IMG/VR virus record: IMGVR_UViG_3300042391_000138
Coordinates: 1 to 43,243 of that record
DNA: 43,243 nt
Source of the DNA: a virus
Reading direction: 5' to 3' (one strand)
Shown: piece after piece, positions 8,601 to 14,895 of the stretch
How the letters are laid out: each line of letters begins with the position of its first letter
Position numbering within the stretch: the first letter of the stretch is position 1
Position numbers and translations under genes: made by a program
The notes under the pieces: model-generated
Seen by the model: the letters and a program-made list of their open reading frames with translations, nothing else
What the model was told of the DNA's origin: nothing
Database searches by the model: none

Positions 8601-11126
8601 TGCTACACGACCATCTTTATCTTTTGATACAAGTTCTCTACTTCCATCTTTTTTTGTTGTTACTATTGTACTATAAACATTTCCATTTTCATCTTTAACC
8701 TCAAAAGTCTCTCTATTTAAAGGTATTTGACTATCTTTTATTCTTGTTTCTTCAACTACTACTTCTTCAGTAGGTTCATACTTAGTATCTATTAAAGCGT
8801 TTCTTTCTTCTTGAGTGGCTTTATATTCTTGTTGAAGATCTTTAATTAATTCAGCTTTATTAGGTAAATTACCTTCATTTATAGCAAAAGCATCTGTTTT
8901 AATATCAGCAATTTTATTATTTAAATCAATTATATTTCTATACACATCGTCTGGCATATTATTAATATTACCGATTGTGTCATTTAATATAGTTGAATTC
9001 TCAAAAGTTGCTTTATTTATTTGTTTATTTATAACAGATCTTTCAATATCAGTTAAACTTTCATTCTTTAATTGTTTAGAAAACTCTATAATTTTTCTTG
9101 AATTCTCATCTAATGTATTTAAATCTTTATTTGTTTGAAGTGGTTTTAATATTGCTCCAGCAACATGAGGAGCTGCTTTTAATATATTAGTTAAAGTAAA
9201 TGTATCTTTAAGTACAGTACCAGCATTATCTAATAATCCAACATCTTTTTTTCCTAAAACATATTTATCAGTAAAGTTTTGTGTGAAATTAGTAAACTCT
9301 TCACCAGCAACTTCTTTACTCATATCAATAGACCAGTCTTTAGCCCATTCTTTAGCCTTCTCTTTAACAGATTTAGTTATTAAATCACCTTCATTTTTAA
9401 CTATAGAATCAAAAACTCTTCCTCCTTTTGTAAGTATAGATAGTGTAGGTATTTCAGATATAACTTCAGCAGATCCCCAAAGAACTGGGGCTACAGCCAT
9501 TTGTAAAGGAGAATAAGTAGCATTACCTTCAAGAACTTCCTTGTTCATTTCAGTAAACTTCTCTCCAGTAGAAGCTATACCAACAACTCCTAATCCACCT
9601 ACACCAGTAGATGTAGCAACTAGATTTGGTATTTGTTTAGATACAATATCAGAAACATAATTAATAAATCCTTCAGGACTTTCTATACTTTCCACACCCT
9701 TTCTTAATTGACTTTCTTCTTCAGATATGTATTGATTTATTTTATCTGTGGTTTTTTGACCAGCCATAGAGTATAATTCTCCTTGTAATCCACCACCAAA
9801 TTTTGCAGCATAATTAGTAAAACCTAATATACCATTTAATATTTTAGTCCCTCCTAATCCAATATTTGAAATTGCATTATCTATGTCTCCATATCTTCTT
9901 TTAAGCAAATCAATTTCTTGTTGTGCAGTACCTAAATCTTCCTTATTTTTATTTATTACAGATTGTTTTTTTTCTATAGTATTTCCAATACCAACGATCT
10001 CATTCCCTAAAGAAACATATGCGTCATATACATCCTTTGGAAGAGGTTGGTTATTATTTTTATAATTAAGAAGTTGTTGTTCTAAATTTTTATACTCTTT
10101 TATTTTTTTGTTACCAATAACTTCGTATGCATTTATAACCTTTTCCTCTTTTAAATTATTTTCTTGAAGGTGTTCTGCTGTTTGTCTTCTTGATTGTCTT
10201 AATAGATTTTTATCTTCTTCATCAAGATCATCTAAAAAAGAATTTATATTATCAGTTTCAATATAATCAACCTGTTTATCTTTATATAGATTTTTCGCAA
10301 GTTCTGTTACCTGTTGATCATTTAACTTAATTTTTTTCTTAGCAGCATCTTTTTTTACTTCTTTTTTCTCTTCAGATAATGGATCTACGTCAGCCTTAAG
10401 TTCTTTTAGTCCAGGTTCATCTGTAATAGATGCAGCTTGATCTATTACTTTGTTATATATATTTAATGAAGTTGCCTTTATATTATTCCATACACCAGTA
10501 GTTGTAAGCAAGTCGTTAAGTCTTTTATCGGCTTCTAACTTTACAGACTCTTCATTCTTAGCTTGTTTGAATTGATTCTCTATTTCAGATAGTCTAGAAT
10601 CTTTTATTTCATCTTGAGCTTTAATAACAGAAGATAATTCATCTGTTTTTCTTAATACCTCATCTTGATTTTCTGGAGTAACCTTTATTGTAGATAATTC
10701 CTTTTGTAATTTTAATTTTTTAGCTATTAAATCAGAAGATTTAGAAAGTTTTGTAACTGGTTTAGCCTGAAGAGTACTTTGTTCTTCAGGTGTAAGTCCA
10801 GTAAATGTTTTCATTTTAGTTTGTCCATCTAAACCATCCGATTCCACAGGAACTTGAGTTTCTTCTGTATCCAACGAAACAGGTGTAGTCGTAAGTTTCG
10901 ACTTTGAATCCGATGTGTTTTTTTGAGAAGTAGGTTGTAAAACTTCTTTTTTTTTTACTTTACTTTCAAAATCATTATATGAACCTAAATCAAAATTTTT
11001 AGACGCTGAATCAAATAATTTTTTTCTAGATTCAGGATTATTCATTTTTGAATTAAATTCATCATATGAACCTAAATCGTATTTACTAGAAAGCGCTGAA
11101 TAAAGTTTTTTTCTTGGATCTGGCAT
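2682..11126 (-). CDS. Giant polyvalent ejection/cargo protein (GNAT-like, HExxH metallopeptidase, LPD38-like)
   Basis: At 2814 residues this is the largest gene of the window and the last of the late region. Residues 3-56 hold a tandem repeat of about 28 residues (Arg-Lys-Lys-Leu, then Asp-Leu-Gly-Ser-Tyr, then a Phe-x-Ser-Lys turn). Residues 130-410 are largely charged and probably coiled coil. Residues 415-670 include Gly-rich, hydrophobic stretches. Residues 955-1060 resemble the GNAT-like domain of phage polyvalent proteins (Leu-Asp-x-Phe, Tyr-x-x-x-Gly-Phe, Tyr-Ala-Pro-x-Gly-Trp, Pro-Asp-Val-Val). A zinc metallopeptidase motif His-Glu-Val-Phe-His is at 1182-1186, with a candidate third ligand in Glu-Leu-Phe-Gly at 1243-1246. 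A region of unknown fold spans 1330-1740, and long coiled coils lie at 1910-2260. Residues 2570-2700 resemble the LPD38 domain seen at the C-terminus of phage and plasmid polyvalent proteins. Position after the internal virion genes suggests packaging and injection with DNA. No DxDxD RNA-polymerase motif was found. Confidence 0.85.
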   Translation of the reverse strand: MPDPRKKLYSALSSKYDLGSYDEFNSKMNNPESRKKLFDSASKNFDLGSYNDFESKVKKKEVLQPTSQKNTSDSKSKLTTTPVSLDTEETQVPVESDGLDGQTKMKTFTGLTPEEQSTLQAKPVTKLSKSSDLIAKKLKLQKELSTIKVTPENQDEVLRKTDELSSVIKAQDEIKDSRLSEIENQFKQAKNEESVKLEADKRLNDLLTTTGVWNNIKATSLNIYNKVIDQAASITDEPGLKELKADVDPLSEEKKEVKKDAAKKKIKLNDQQVTELAKNLYKDKQVDYIETDNINSFLDDLDEEDKNLLRQSRRQTAEHLQENNLKEEKVINAYEVIGNKKIKEYKNLEQQLLNYKNNNQPLPKDVYDAYVSLGNEIVGIGNTIEKKQSVINKNKEDLGTAQQEIDLLKRRYGDIDNAISNIGLGGTKILNGILGFTNYAAKFGGGLQGELYSMAGQKTTDKINQYISEEESQLRKGVESIESPEGFINYVSDIVSKQIPNLVATSTGVGGLGVVGIASTGEKFTEMNKEVLEGNATYSPLQMAVAPVLWGSAEVISEIPTLSILTKGGRVFDSIVKNEGDLITKSVKEKAKEWAKDWSIDMSKEVAGEEFTNFTQNFTDKYVLGKKDVGLLDNAGTVLKDTFTLTNILKAAPHVAGAILKPLQTNKDLNTLDENSRKIIEFSKQLKNESLTDIERSVINKQINKATFENSTILNDTIGNINNMPDDVYRNIIDLNNKIADIKTDAFAINEGNLPNKAELIKDLQQEYKATQEERNALIDTKYEPTEEVVVEETRIKDSQIPLNRETFEVKDENGNVYSTIVTTKKDGSRELVSKDKDGRVASSENIGKENTLTTEEYITKGYGDIQGKSKVEQGNDIMNPAMKEKLTSKQKAELGIAEIKPTIEEKVTEEVVAPTGIADEYIQSIEKVKTDSPETFWSVDRPFQKEDGTIDKVQLDKAAEEGRIIKTESGFGVVGEDGDIKGVFKSDLKSTEKTGDKVIQEAIKKGGIKLDNFALPNLMKIYERNGFREVSRLPFNEEYAPEGWTPEQGTPDVVAMVYDPNGELNIEKKSFTDYDEAMKYRDGYVSEIKVTKVKPIVKTKLEAFKAKYINKPVYDRTKLDTQVDNAKKSLSKALPNVKFVVHDTKESFIKEAGKSGRGYYDPATVTIHINALEANARTVAHEVFHSVLLEKVKTDANARELTKRMISSIAKTLEGNPDLKNTLDDFINNYDENVQSEEKMAELFGYLADGYEGFDAPTKSIIKRAMDRLAKMFGLTPFTEDEIVDMLKTLSGKVATGQEIVAKDIKIIKEQKTIKDAVKKFQADFIDPKSKVEFVYDKNTEKFKKLEEEGYITKDMSIEDFNGQTIFLHQPDAAFSGEIYKNGEPLVEGKGGVYYPIKFHEDGYFWASTETTANKMAKDLNAARKANGGKLLMALTSAPSDKLLSSTTAANGVMEIISSKAFDRSFSLNKEQVKKSLIDAANKVVEIEGKKVGLGLVFKKGASLEEVKSEISKKLGPDNSSFADRKAFVKSFISNTADIVKQNPKAIDQFGKFFSEGIKNESFKGITKTGKLSISAANMTQAISEMLTEPMLKEGIDRNKGGQVYAILELNGDVKPIDSNKHESYPKAIQSVDSNNKVKLHILKDRVQWSDVFEDPTTGNIVTKERQLNIFPTSGVSTQGLMLNTNKGRMQESEDYLDMKDIVKDMIDDGMSIMEIQKIISSELGADQVSLAERVYSDLTTVKQSTPVKTEKVIKEQPSKGKQKERSVLKRIKEGGNAEYINEIIDKVGINYTQRNQQQVISDAEAFVDEVGIENAYEAIKNGSIKNGDSVTVIYASIIDRIPNIAENAIEDAKTESEKETVRNEYNELLETIFEEFSKRQTDIGQATSILNALYIKNQEVMYSLPVQKEKYMAVNAGVIDEDTLKKFEALNKRYSDANKKIKELESKLKESIDEQNFKNIIEDFSRVTSNENIGSKARSLAKDIRSGKKTILPSWAVAEAAKGTKTQGLTFEKTFAKALETFADVHDATKDFAKAIEESFKVIKQWYEKNNIDFNENDIKLKFSEYVNPKTKKLTVTKGVIKIPSEIISNYVVNGGSDINELSEQILNDSKDEYPNLTVREIRDKISNYGSRLNKTRTELNDDILRLKSLGRLESQLEDLKKGISKSKNEIKKRALSDLEKKYMVQIKAIKKNLGIEDIERTTANENYVRKKIEELKEKIKNNDFSKKEVTPIKESEELKKLKTEKNRVQEEYDKIIYTKELENRTVPEKITGFLSDMWDAQRVTRATGELSFVGAQGGFYMINSTFSRKTFNSLVKNFKGTSLSDWVKSPIKTISNIIRSATSAETIIEMFNKMGNKNNYDDYQSLLKAHPYYDVFLKSKLRILSEDIKTQVRDEMFIGNHFLHILKLPFTALTEFEKGRKRITLQGYYEKFKTGKVSEKNIKTAEEIFEAVNPLGAFERGNNTFMNMARVEMFMDGVQALEMQGKNPVDHLQDYKDLASAVNTITGTGNLNKQLSMALPMLNKLFFSPRFWAASLNMTPPVSLYYLAKLGNYDNVTLSNPKTWGSIRPTVAQKAFVRPMLKGFIAFYGMSALVVSLINSALDDDDEMTEEEKNKKRAYIEYDPRSSDFMQVVSGDTKTDFFGPYRNNIVLFSRLFTGQTNKGGNIIENGAKWGSRTDFQIASEYIAGKANPFPGMFVRYSMGKKEEVLNEETNLKENRRMLFEDRVGIDYQTKENLMPIFVGTVKDIVDEDPVLGSAFYTTLALFGKQTSVYKKKSSSKGEMSDSDLEKLKTNNPNAYNAIKAMREKASR

Positions 11127-11127
11127 A

Positions 11128-12579
11128 TTAATAGTCTATTTTAATTTTTTCTTTTTCACCAACTGCATTTCTTTTGATATAATTTCTTGCTTCTGCTATA
11201 GACACAAAATTTTCTCCAGTTTCTGGATTTGGAATAAGAGCAAGTTTTCCTTCTATTTCAGATGCTTGTTTATTTCCGTATAATGTTATTGGTTTTTTCT
11301 TTACATTTGTTTCTGAGTACCCAGAATCTTTAACTCCAGATTTACCAGCATATTCTGTATACTTCATAAAGAACTCACCTTTTTGATCTACTCCAAAATT
11401 ATTTACAAATTGATCAACACCAGTAGCTGTTTTAATTCTTACATTGTTAACTCCAACAACATTACCTACAATTTTAGGTTTACCATCTTTCCCTTTTGAA
11501 GTAAGATTTGAAATAGCACCAATACCAGGTTCTTCTAGTTTTTCTTTACCAGAAACTCTTCCACCTCCACCACCACTTCGGTCTGGAGCCCATCCACGCC
11601 AAGTATTCTCTACCTGTTTTTGTTCGTATACTAATCTTTCTCTTAAATATCTTTTAGCAGTTTCCTTAGCTATTCTGTCTTGTTCTTTAGTTAAAACAGG
11701 TTCTGGATTACCAGAAGCATTTAACTGAACATAAACTTTTGAAGGATCCTTAGCAGCTTCCGCTTTATTAATTGTAGGAGTAAATCTTTTACCTGAAATA
11801 TCTCCATAATCCACAAGTACAGATAGTGCTTTAAGTGGTTCACTAGTGATACCATTAGCTACGTTATTCTCAAACTCATTAAAATTAGTTCTAGCAGTAG
11901 GATCATTAATGGTCCATATTCCACCAGCACCTACCTTACCATACTTCGTAAAGTCTTTAATTTTATCTGCCTGAGCATCAAGTTCAAGGTCTAGTTTTAC
12001 TTTAGGAACAAGTAAGTTTCTTTCATTGTTTAACCAGTTCACCTCAACAAGGTCGTTAGGATCTTTACCAGCAATAAAACCTCTACCCTTATCATCCATT
12101 ATAATGCTCTTATCTTTTAGCGTAGCCGCTAATCCAAGTGTCTGAGCCATATAATCTGAAGCAGCTGATAGGTTACCAGCCTTGCTTTCTGCTATATAAG
12201 TTTCATAAGCAGCCTTTGCATTTTTTCCTACAGCATCAATCTGATTAAATGTATCCTTTGCATTTTGATTGAATAAGTTAAAATCTTTCTGAGCAGCTTT
12301 ACCTGAACGAACCATCTTAGCGTATTCGCCTACAGCATTCTTGTAGTTATATGCGGCATCTGTAAGTTTTTGATTAAGAGCTTCATCCTTACCAAGAGTA
12401 ATCTTACTCATTGCGGTAAGAGTGTCGTTGGTATCTGTTTCTAATTTATCTCTATTTGCTTGTCTTGCAGCTTCACTATCTAATAATGATTTTTGAACAC
12501 CTCCAATGACTGTATTCCAATCGAATGTTGGAGCTGCTTTTACATCTGCTGGATTGACGTATCCTCTAAATTCTGGCAT
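11128..12579 (-). CDS. Probable internal virion / cargo protein
   Basis: This 483-residue protein lies between the Ala-rich internal virion protein and the giant cargo protein, with one-base gaps on both sides, so the three are co-transcribed and possibly act together. Residues 60-200 are Ala-, Lys- and Asp-rich and look helical. A short Gly run with Ser and Arg (about 335-345) separates this from a C-terminal part rich in Lys and Gly. No catalytic motif is visible. In Crassvirales and phi38:1-like podoviruses, genes in this place encode proteins packed in the capsid or tail and expelled with the DNA. That role is inferred from position only. Confidence 0.65.
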   Translation of the reverse strand: MPEFRGYVNPADVKAAPTFDWNTVIGGVQKSLLDSEAARQANRDKLETDTNDTLTAMSKITLGKDEALNQKLTDAAYNYKNAVGEYAKMVRSGKAAQKDFNLFNQNAKDTFNQIDAVGKNAKAAYETYIAESKAGNLSAASDYMAQTLGLAATLKDKSIIMDDKGRGFIAGKDPNDLVEVNWLNNERNLLVPKVKLDLELDAQADKIKDFTKYGKVGAGGIWTINDPTARTNFNEFENNVANGITSEPLKALSVLVDYGDISGKRFTPTINKAEAAKDPSKVYVQLNASGNPEPVLTKEQDRIAKETAKRYLRERLVYEQKQVENTWRGWAPDRSGGGGGRVSGKEKLEEPGIGAISNLTSKGKDGKPKIVGNVVGVNNVRIKTATGVDQFVNNFGVDQKGEFFMKYTEYAGKSGVKDSGYSETNVKKKPITLYGNKQASEIEGKLALIPNPETGENFVSIAEARNYIKRNAVGEKEKIKIDY

Positions 12580-12580
12580 A

Positions 12581-13384
12581 CTAAATTGGTTTGTTTAAAA
12601 ACGATAATGAGTTCATCCAACTTGGAAGTAACGGTTGTGGTCCAAATGGAACTTGTGCCGCTGGAGCTGCTGGTGCAGGCTGTCCAAATCCAGTACTCAT
12701 TCCAGGTACGTTTTGTTTATAATAAGCGGCTGTTTGAGCCATCTGAGCTGGAGTTTGAGGAGCTTGTTTATTTTCTCCAAAAGATGGAATCATTGAAAGA
12801 CCTTGGTTTAGAATTCCAGCCCCTGCTTGTGCAGCTCCAGTATATAATCCTAATTCAGCTTGTTTTGCTGCTGCTGCTGCTGCTTGAGCTCCTTTTAATC
12901 TTTCAGCCTCTAAGTTAGCTAAGTTTGAATTTACATTCATTCCAGACTGTGCTTGAGCTACACCTATCTTAAATAAGTCAGCTGCTGCCGCATCTCTTGT
13001 ATCTGCCTCGCCTTCAATACCAGCTGCATTTATTTTACCAAGACCACCAGCTAATAATCTAGAATCTCCTTCTTGTAAAGCACCTACAGATTGACCTACC
13101 TGAGATGTTATCTCTCTTCCAGCTCTGTTATATTGTTCCATAGGCATCTGTAATGCTTGGAATAGATCTTGACTTCTTAATTGTTCTTCTTTTCTAGCGG
13201 CATCTTCACCAGCTCTTCTAGCAGCTTCTGCTGCATCTGCTTGTTTACCTGCCTGTATTAAATCTGTAGCCATATTAACAGCTCCTAAACCCATAGTTAC
13301 CCATGGCGTTGCTGCTGATGCTGCTCCTGCTACACCTCCTGTAGCTGCTCCTGTAGCTCCTACTGCTCCTGCTGCTGATCCCAT
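12581..13384 (-). CDS. Ala/Gly-rich internal virion protein (T7 gp14-like in character)
   Basis: This 267-residue protein starts with about 30 residues almost entirely of Gly, Ala, Val and Thr, followed by a long Ala-, Glu- and Gln-rich helical region (40-180) and a Pro/Gln-rich tail. A hydrophobic N-terminus with Ala-rich helices is typical of podovirus ejection proteins that help form a channel across the host envelope, such as T7 gp14, although direct homology is not shown. It lies directly before the two larger presumed cargo genes. A function in DNA ejection is inferred from composition and place. The Ala-rich coding sequence gives a long misleading open frame on the other strand. Confidence 0.65.
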   Translation of the reverse strand: MGSAAGAVGATGAATGGVAGAASAATPWVTMGLGAVNMATDLIQAGKQADAAEAARRAGEDAARKEEQLRSQDLFQALQMPMEQYNRAGREITSQVGQSVGALQEGDSRLLAGGLGKINAAGIEGEADTRDAAAADLFKIGVAQAQSGMNVNSNLANLEAERLKGAQAAAAAAKQAELGLYTGAAQAGAGILNQGLSMIPSFGENKQAPQTPAQMAQTAAYYKQNVPGMSTGFGQPAPAAPAAQVPFGPQPLLPSWMNSLSFLNKPI

Positions 13385-13385
13385 T

Positions 13386-13784
13386 CTATATTTTTTTTAT
13401 ATATTCTACAATATTTTTAGAAGATGAATTATACTCTGCATCTTCAAATAACTTCTTTAAAACTGGACTAGAACTTACTGTCATAATAAGATCGTATCCA
13501 ATATCCTTCATATAATGCTCTATATTGTAAAGTAAAAATTTAAGAGCATCCTTTCTATATTTTTTTTCTGCCTCTTTATTTCCAGTTATAAAACCAATCC
13601 AACACCAAGAAGAATCGCTAACATAAACTGGAGCTGCATATAAATCAATTCCTTCTGCACTTACCACAAAAATCCTTTCTGGTAATGATGATTTCAATAG
13701 TATAGGAAAATTCCATTTAGACCACCAGTTTACTAGTGTTTCATAATAATCATCCCTGTACTCTAATCTACACTTATGCATCAT
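13386..13784 (-). CDS. GNAT-like acetyltransferase-fold protein
   Basis: The 132-residue product has the order expected of a small GNAT fold: an N-terminal helical segment with two Trp, a strand with Ile-Phe-Val-Val-Ser, a central strand region with Trp-Cys-Trp-Ile-Gly-Phe-Ile, then a helix with an Arg/Lys patch (Lys-Lys-Tyr-Arg-Lys-Asp-Ala), and a last segment Pro-Val-Leu-Lys-Lys-Leu-Phe typical of GNAT C-termini. The canonical Gln/Arg-x-x-Gly-x-Gly/Ala acetyl-CoA loop is not clear, so it may be inactive or highly diverged. Similar small proteins sit among virion genes in other environmental phages. The start codon lies only two bases past a promoter box (13786-13793), so the message may be nearly leaderless. 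Confidence 0.6.
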   Translation of the reverse strand: MMHKCRLEYRDDYYETLVNWWSKWNFPILLKSSLPERIFVVSAEGIDLYAAPVYVSDSSWCWIGFITGNKEAEKKYRKDALKFLLYNIEHYMKDIGYDLIMTVSSSPVLKKLFEDAEYNSSSKNIVEYIKKI

Positions 13785-13785
13785 G

Positions 13786-13793
13786 CAAAGATA
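13786..13793 (-). promoter_or_regulatory. Promoter -7 box (TATCTTTG) ahead of the GNAT-like gene
   Basis: Read on the minus strand the 15-base gap between 13784 and 13800 contains TATCTTTG, a full match to the Bacteroidota -7 consensus TAnnTTTG. It is followed by CATG, so the first ATG begins two bases after the box. No TTG is found at the usual distance upstream. It matches the core of the other boxes of the window but lacks their trailing AAA. Confidence 0.45.
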
Positions 13794-13799
13794 CTAAAT

Positions 13800-14543
13800 T
13801 TATGGGAAACTTTTGAATAGACTGCTTCCCACAGAAAACAACTCAACTCTATTTATATTCCAATTAACCAATTCAAACTGCATGTAGTATCCACGTACAC
13901 CGTAAGATTCAGCAATTGAGTTTTGGAAATAAAAGATATAATCTGTTACTAATGGTATACTTCCATTGGTAGTATCTATTGTTATTGTTGTATTTGTTTT
14001 TGCTATTATTCTACCTATTCTCTGAGGCAATCCACCATTACTTGTATAAGCGTCAGCTCCAAGACTTATAATACTTCCAAGATTAAAGCTAAATGTTACT
14101 AAAACAGATGTTGGAACAGTAGCGTTTACAGCTATAGGTCTTCCTATACCCTGAGTTGATCTTAGGTTTAAGTCTTGAGTATTAGCGTTACTTCTGATAT
14201 ACGCAAAGTAATCTCCTTCTTTAAATTCAAAGTAAGAAGAATCTATAAAACCAGTAGATAGATCTGTAAATACATTAGTGTACCAAGAGTCATCGCTATT
14301 TAATGCTATAGTATTAAAATTCTTTACTACATTAGAGTCTGAATTAAAAACAGCAGTAAGTTTTGATGGATATGGAATATCGTAGAATCTATTTCTATCT
14401 ACAACATCTGAGTTATGACGATATATGTTACCATTCTTGAATGTATAAAAATAAGAATTCATACCAATCATCATCTCTGGTATGTAAGAAAAGAAAGATG
14501 TCCATCCCTGAACGTATTCGCTATATGATAATGTTTTTTCCAT
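13800..14543 (-). CDS. Tail-hub-associated structural protein
   Basis: This 247-residue protein starts one base before the next upstream gene ends its run (14543/14544), so it is tightly coupled to the tail-hub genes. Its N-terminal part has the pattern Tyr-Val-Gln-Gly-Trp-Thr-Ser-Phe-Phe-Ser-Tyr-Ile-Pro followed by Tyr-Phe-Tyr-Thr-Phe-Lys-Asn-Gly and Tyr-Arg-His-Asn. As I remember them, these are typical of the C-terminal part of the large 'stabilization' or muzzle proteins of Bacteroidota phages. Here this segment is a separate gene. The rest is beta-rich. It is most likely a structural part of the short tail. Confidence 0.65.
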   Translation of the reverse strand: MEKTLSYSEYVQGWTSFFSYIPEMMIGMNSYFYTFKNGNIYRHNSDVVDRNRFYDIPYPSKLTAVFNSDSNVVKNFNTIALNSDDSWYTNVFTDLSTGFIDSSYFEFKEGDYFAYIRSNANTQDLNLRSTQGIGRPIAVNATVPTSVLVTFSFNLGSIISLGADAYTSNGGLPQRIGRIIAKTNTTITIDTTNGSIPLVTDYIFYFQNSIAESYGVRGYYMQFELVNWNINRVELFSVGSSLFKSFP

Positions 14544-14891
14544 TTAACAAGTTCCTGTTGTTATACTAATTACTGGACCTACTGATGATACTGTCCCTTG
14601 TATTGCACAAAAAACAAATGATGTTTCTACAAATACTTCTTGAAATATTCCGTCACAGTCTACATAATATATGTTTCCTGGGAAGCCAAGTGCATCTGCA
14701 CTATACTGAACACATGGGTCAGTAGGTTCTGGTGTACAGTCAATAGTATTTAATAGAAATCCATTAAACTGCTGTCTATAAACACCAAAAAAAGAATAAA
14801 ATCCATCTGGTGCCTTTATAGTTAAATTAGGATCCTCCCATGCAGCTGTTGCTGTGGCAAAACTCTGTGTGTCTATGTAAAATGTAGCCAT
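14544..14891 (-). CDS. Small Cys-containing tail-associated protein
   Basis: This 115-residue protein lies between the muzzle-like gene and its presumed continuation. The start has the pattern Phe-Tyr-Ile-Asp followed by Ala-Pro-Asp-Gly-Phe-Tyr-Ser-Phe and Val-Tyr-Arg-Gln-Gln, which I associate with short domains repeated in Bacteroidota phage tail proteins. Five cysteines suggest disulfides or a metal site in a virion protein. The C-terminus is Gly/Val/Thr-rich and probably beta. Structural function is inferred from place and composition. Confidence 0.6.
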   Translation of the reverse strand: MATFYIDTQSFATATAAWEDPNLTIKAPDGFYSFFGVYRQQFNGFLLNTIDCTPEPTDPCVQYSADALGFPGNIYYVDCDGIFQEVFVETSFVFCAIQGTVSSVGPVISITTGTC

Positions 14892-14895
14892 ATAT

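Noticed and set aside
2682-11126. Virion RNA polymerase, as in crAss-like cargo genes
   Set aside because: No DxDxD catalytic motif was found; the acid run near residue 2606 is in a charged linker next to the LPD38-like part, not in a polymerase setting.
2682-11126. Tape-measure protein, given the great length
   Set aside because: There are no long-tail tube, sheath or baseplate genes, and the protein has enzymatic-type domains and a metallopeptidase site.
12493-12918. A 141-codon open frame on the plus strand with Leu/Gln-rich product
   Set aside because: It is the opposite-strand shadow of the Ala- and Gln-rich virion protein and its neighbour; the product is low-complexity and its direction opposes the whole late region.
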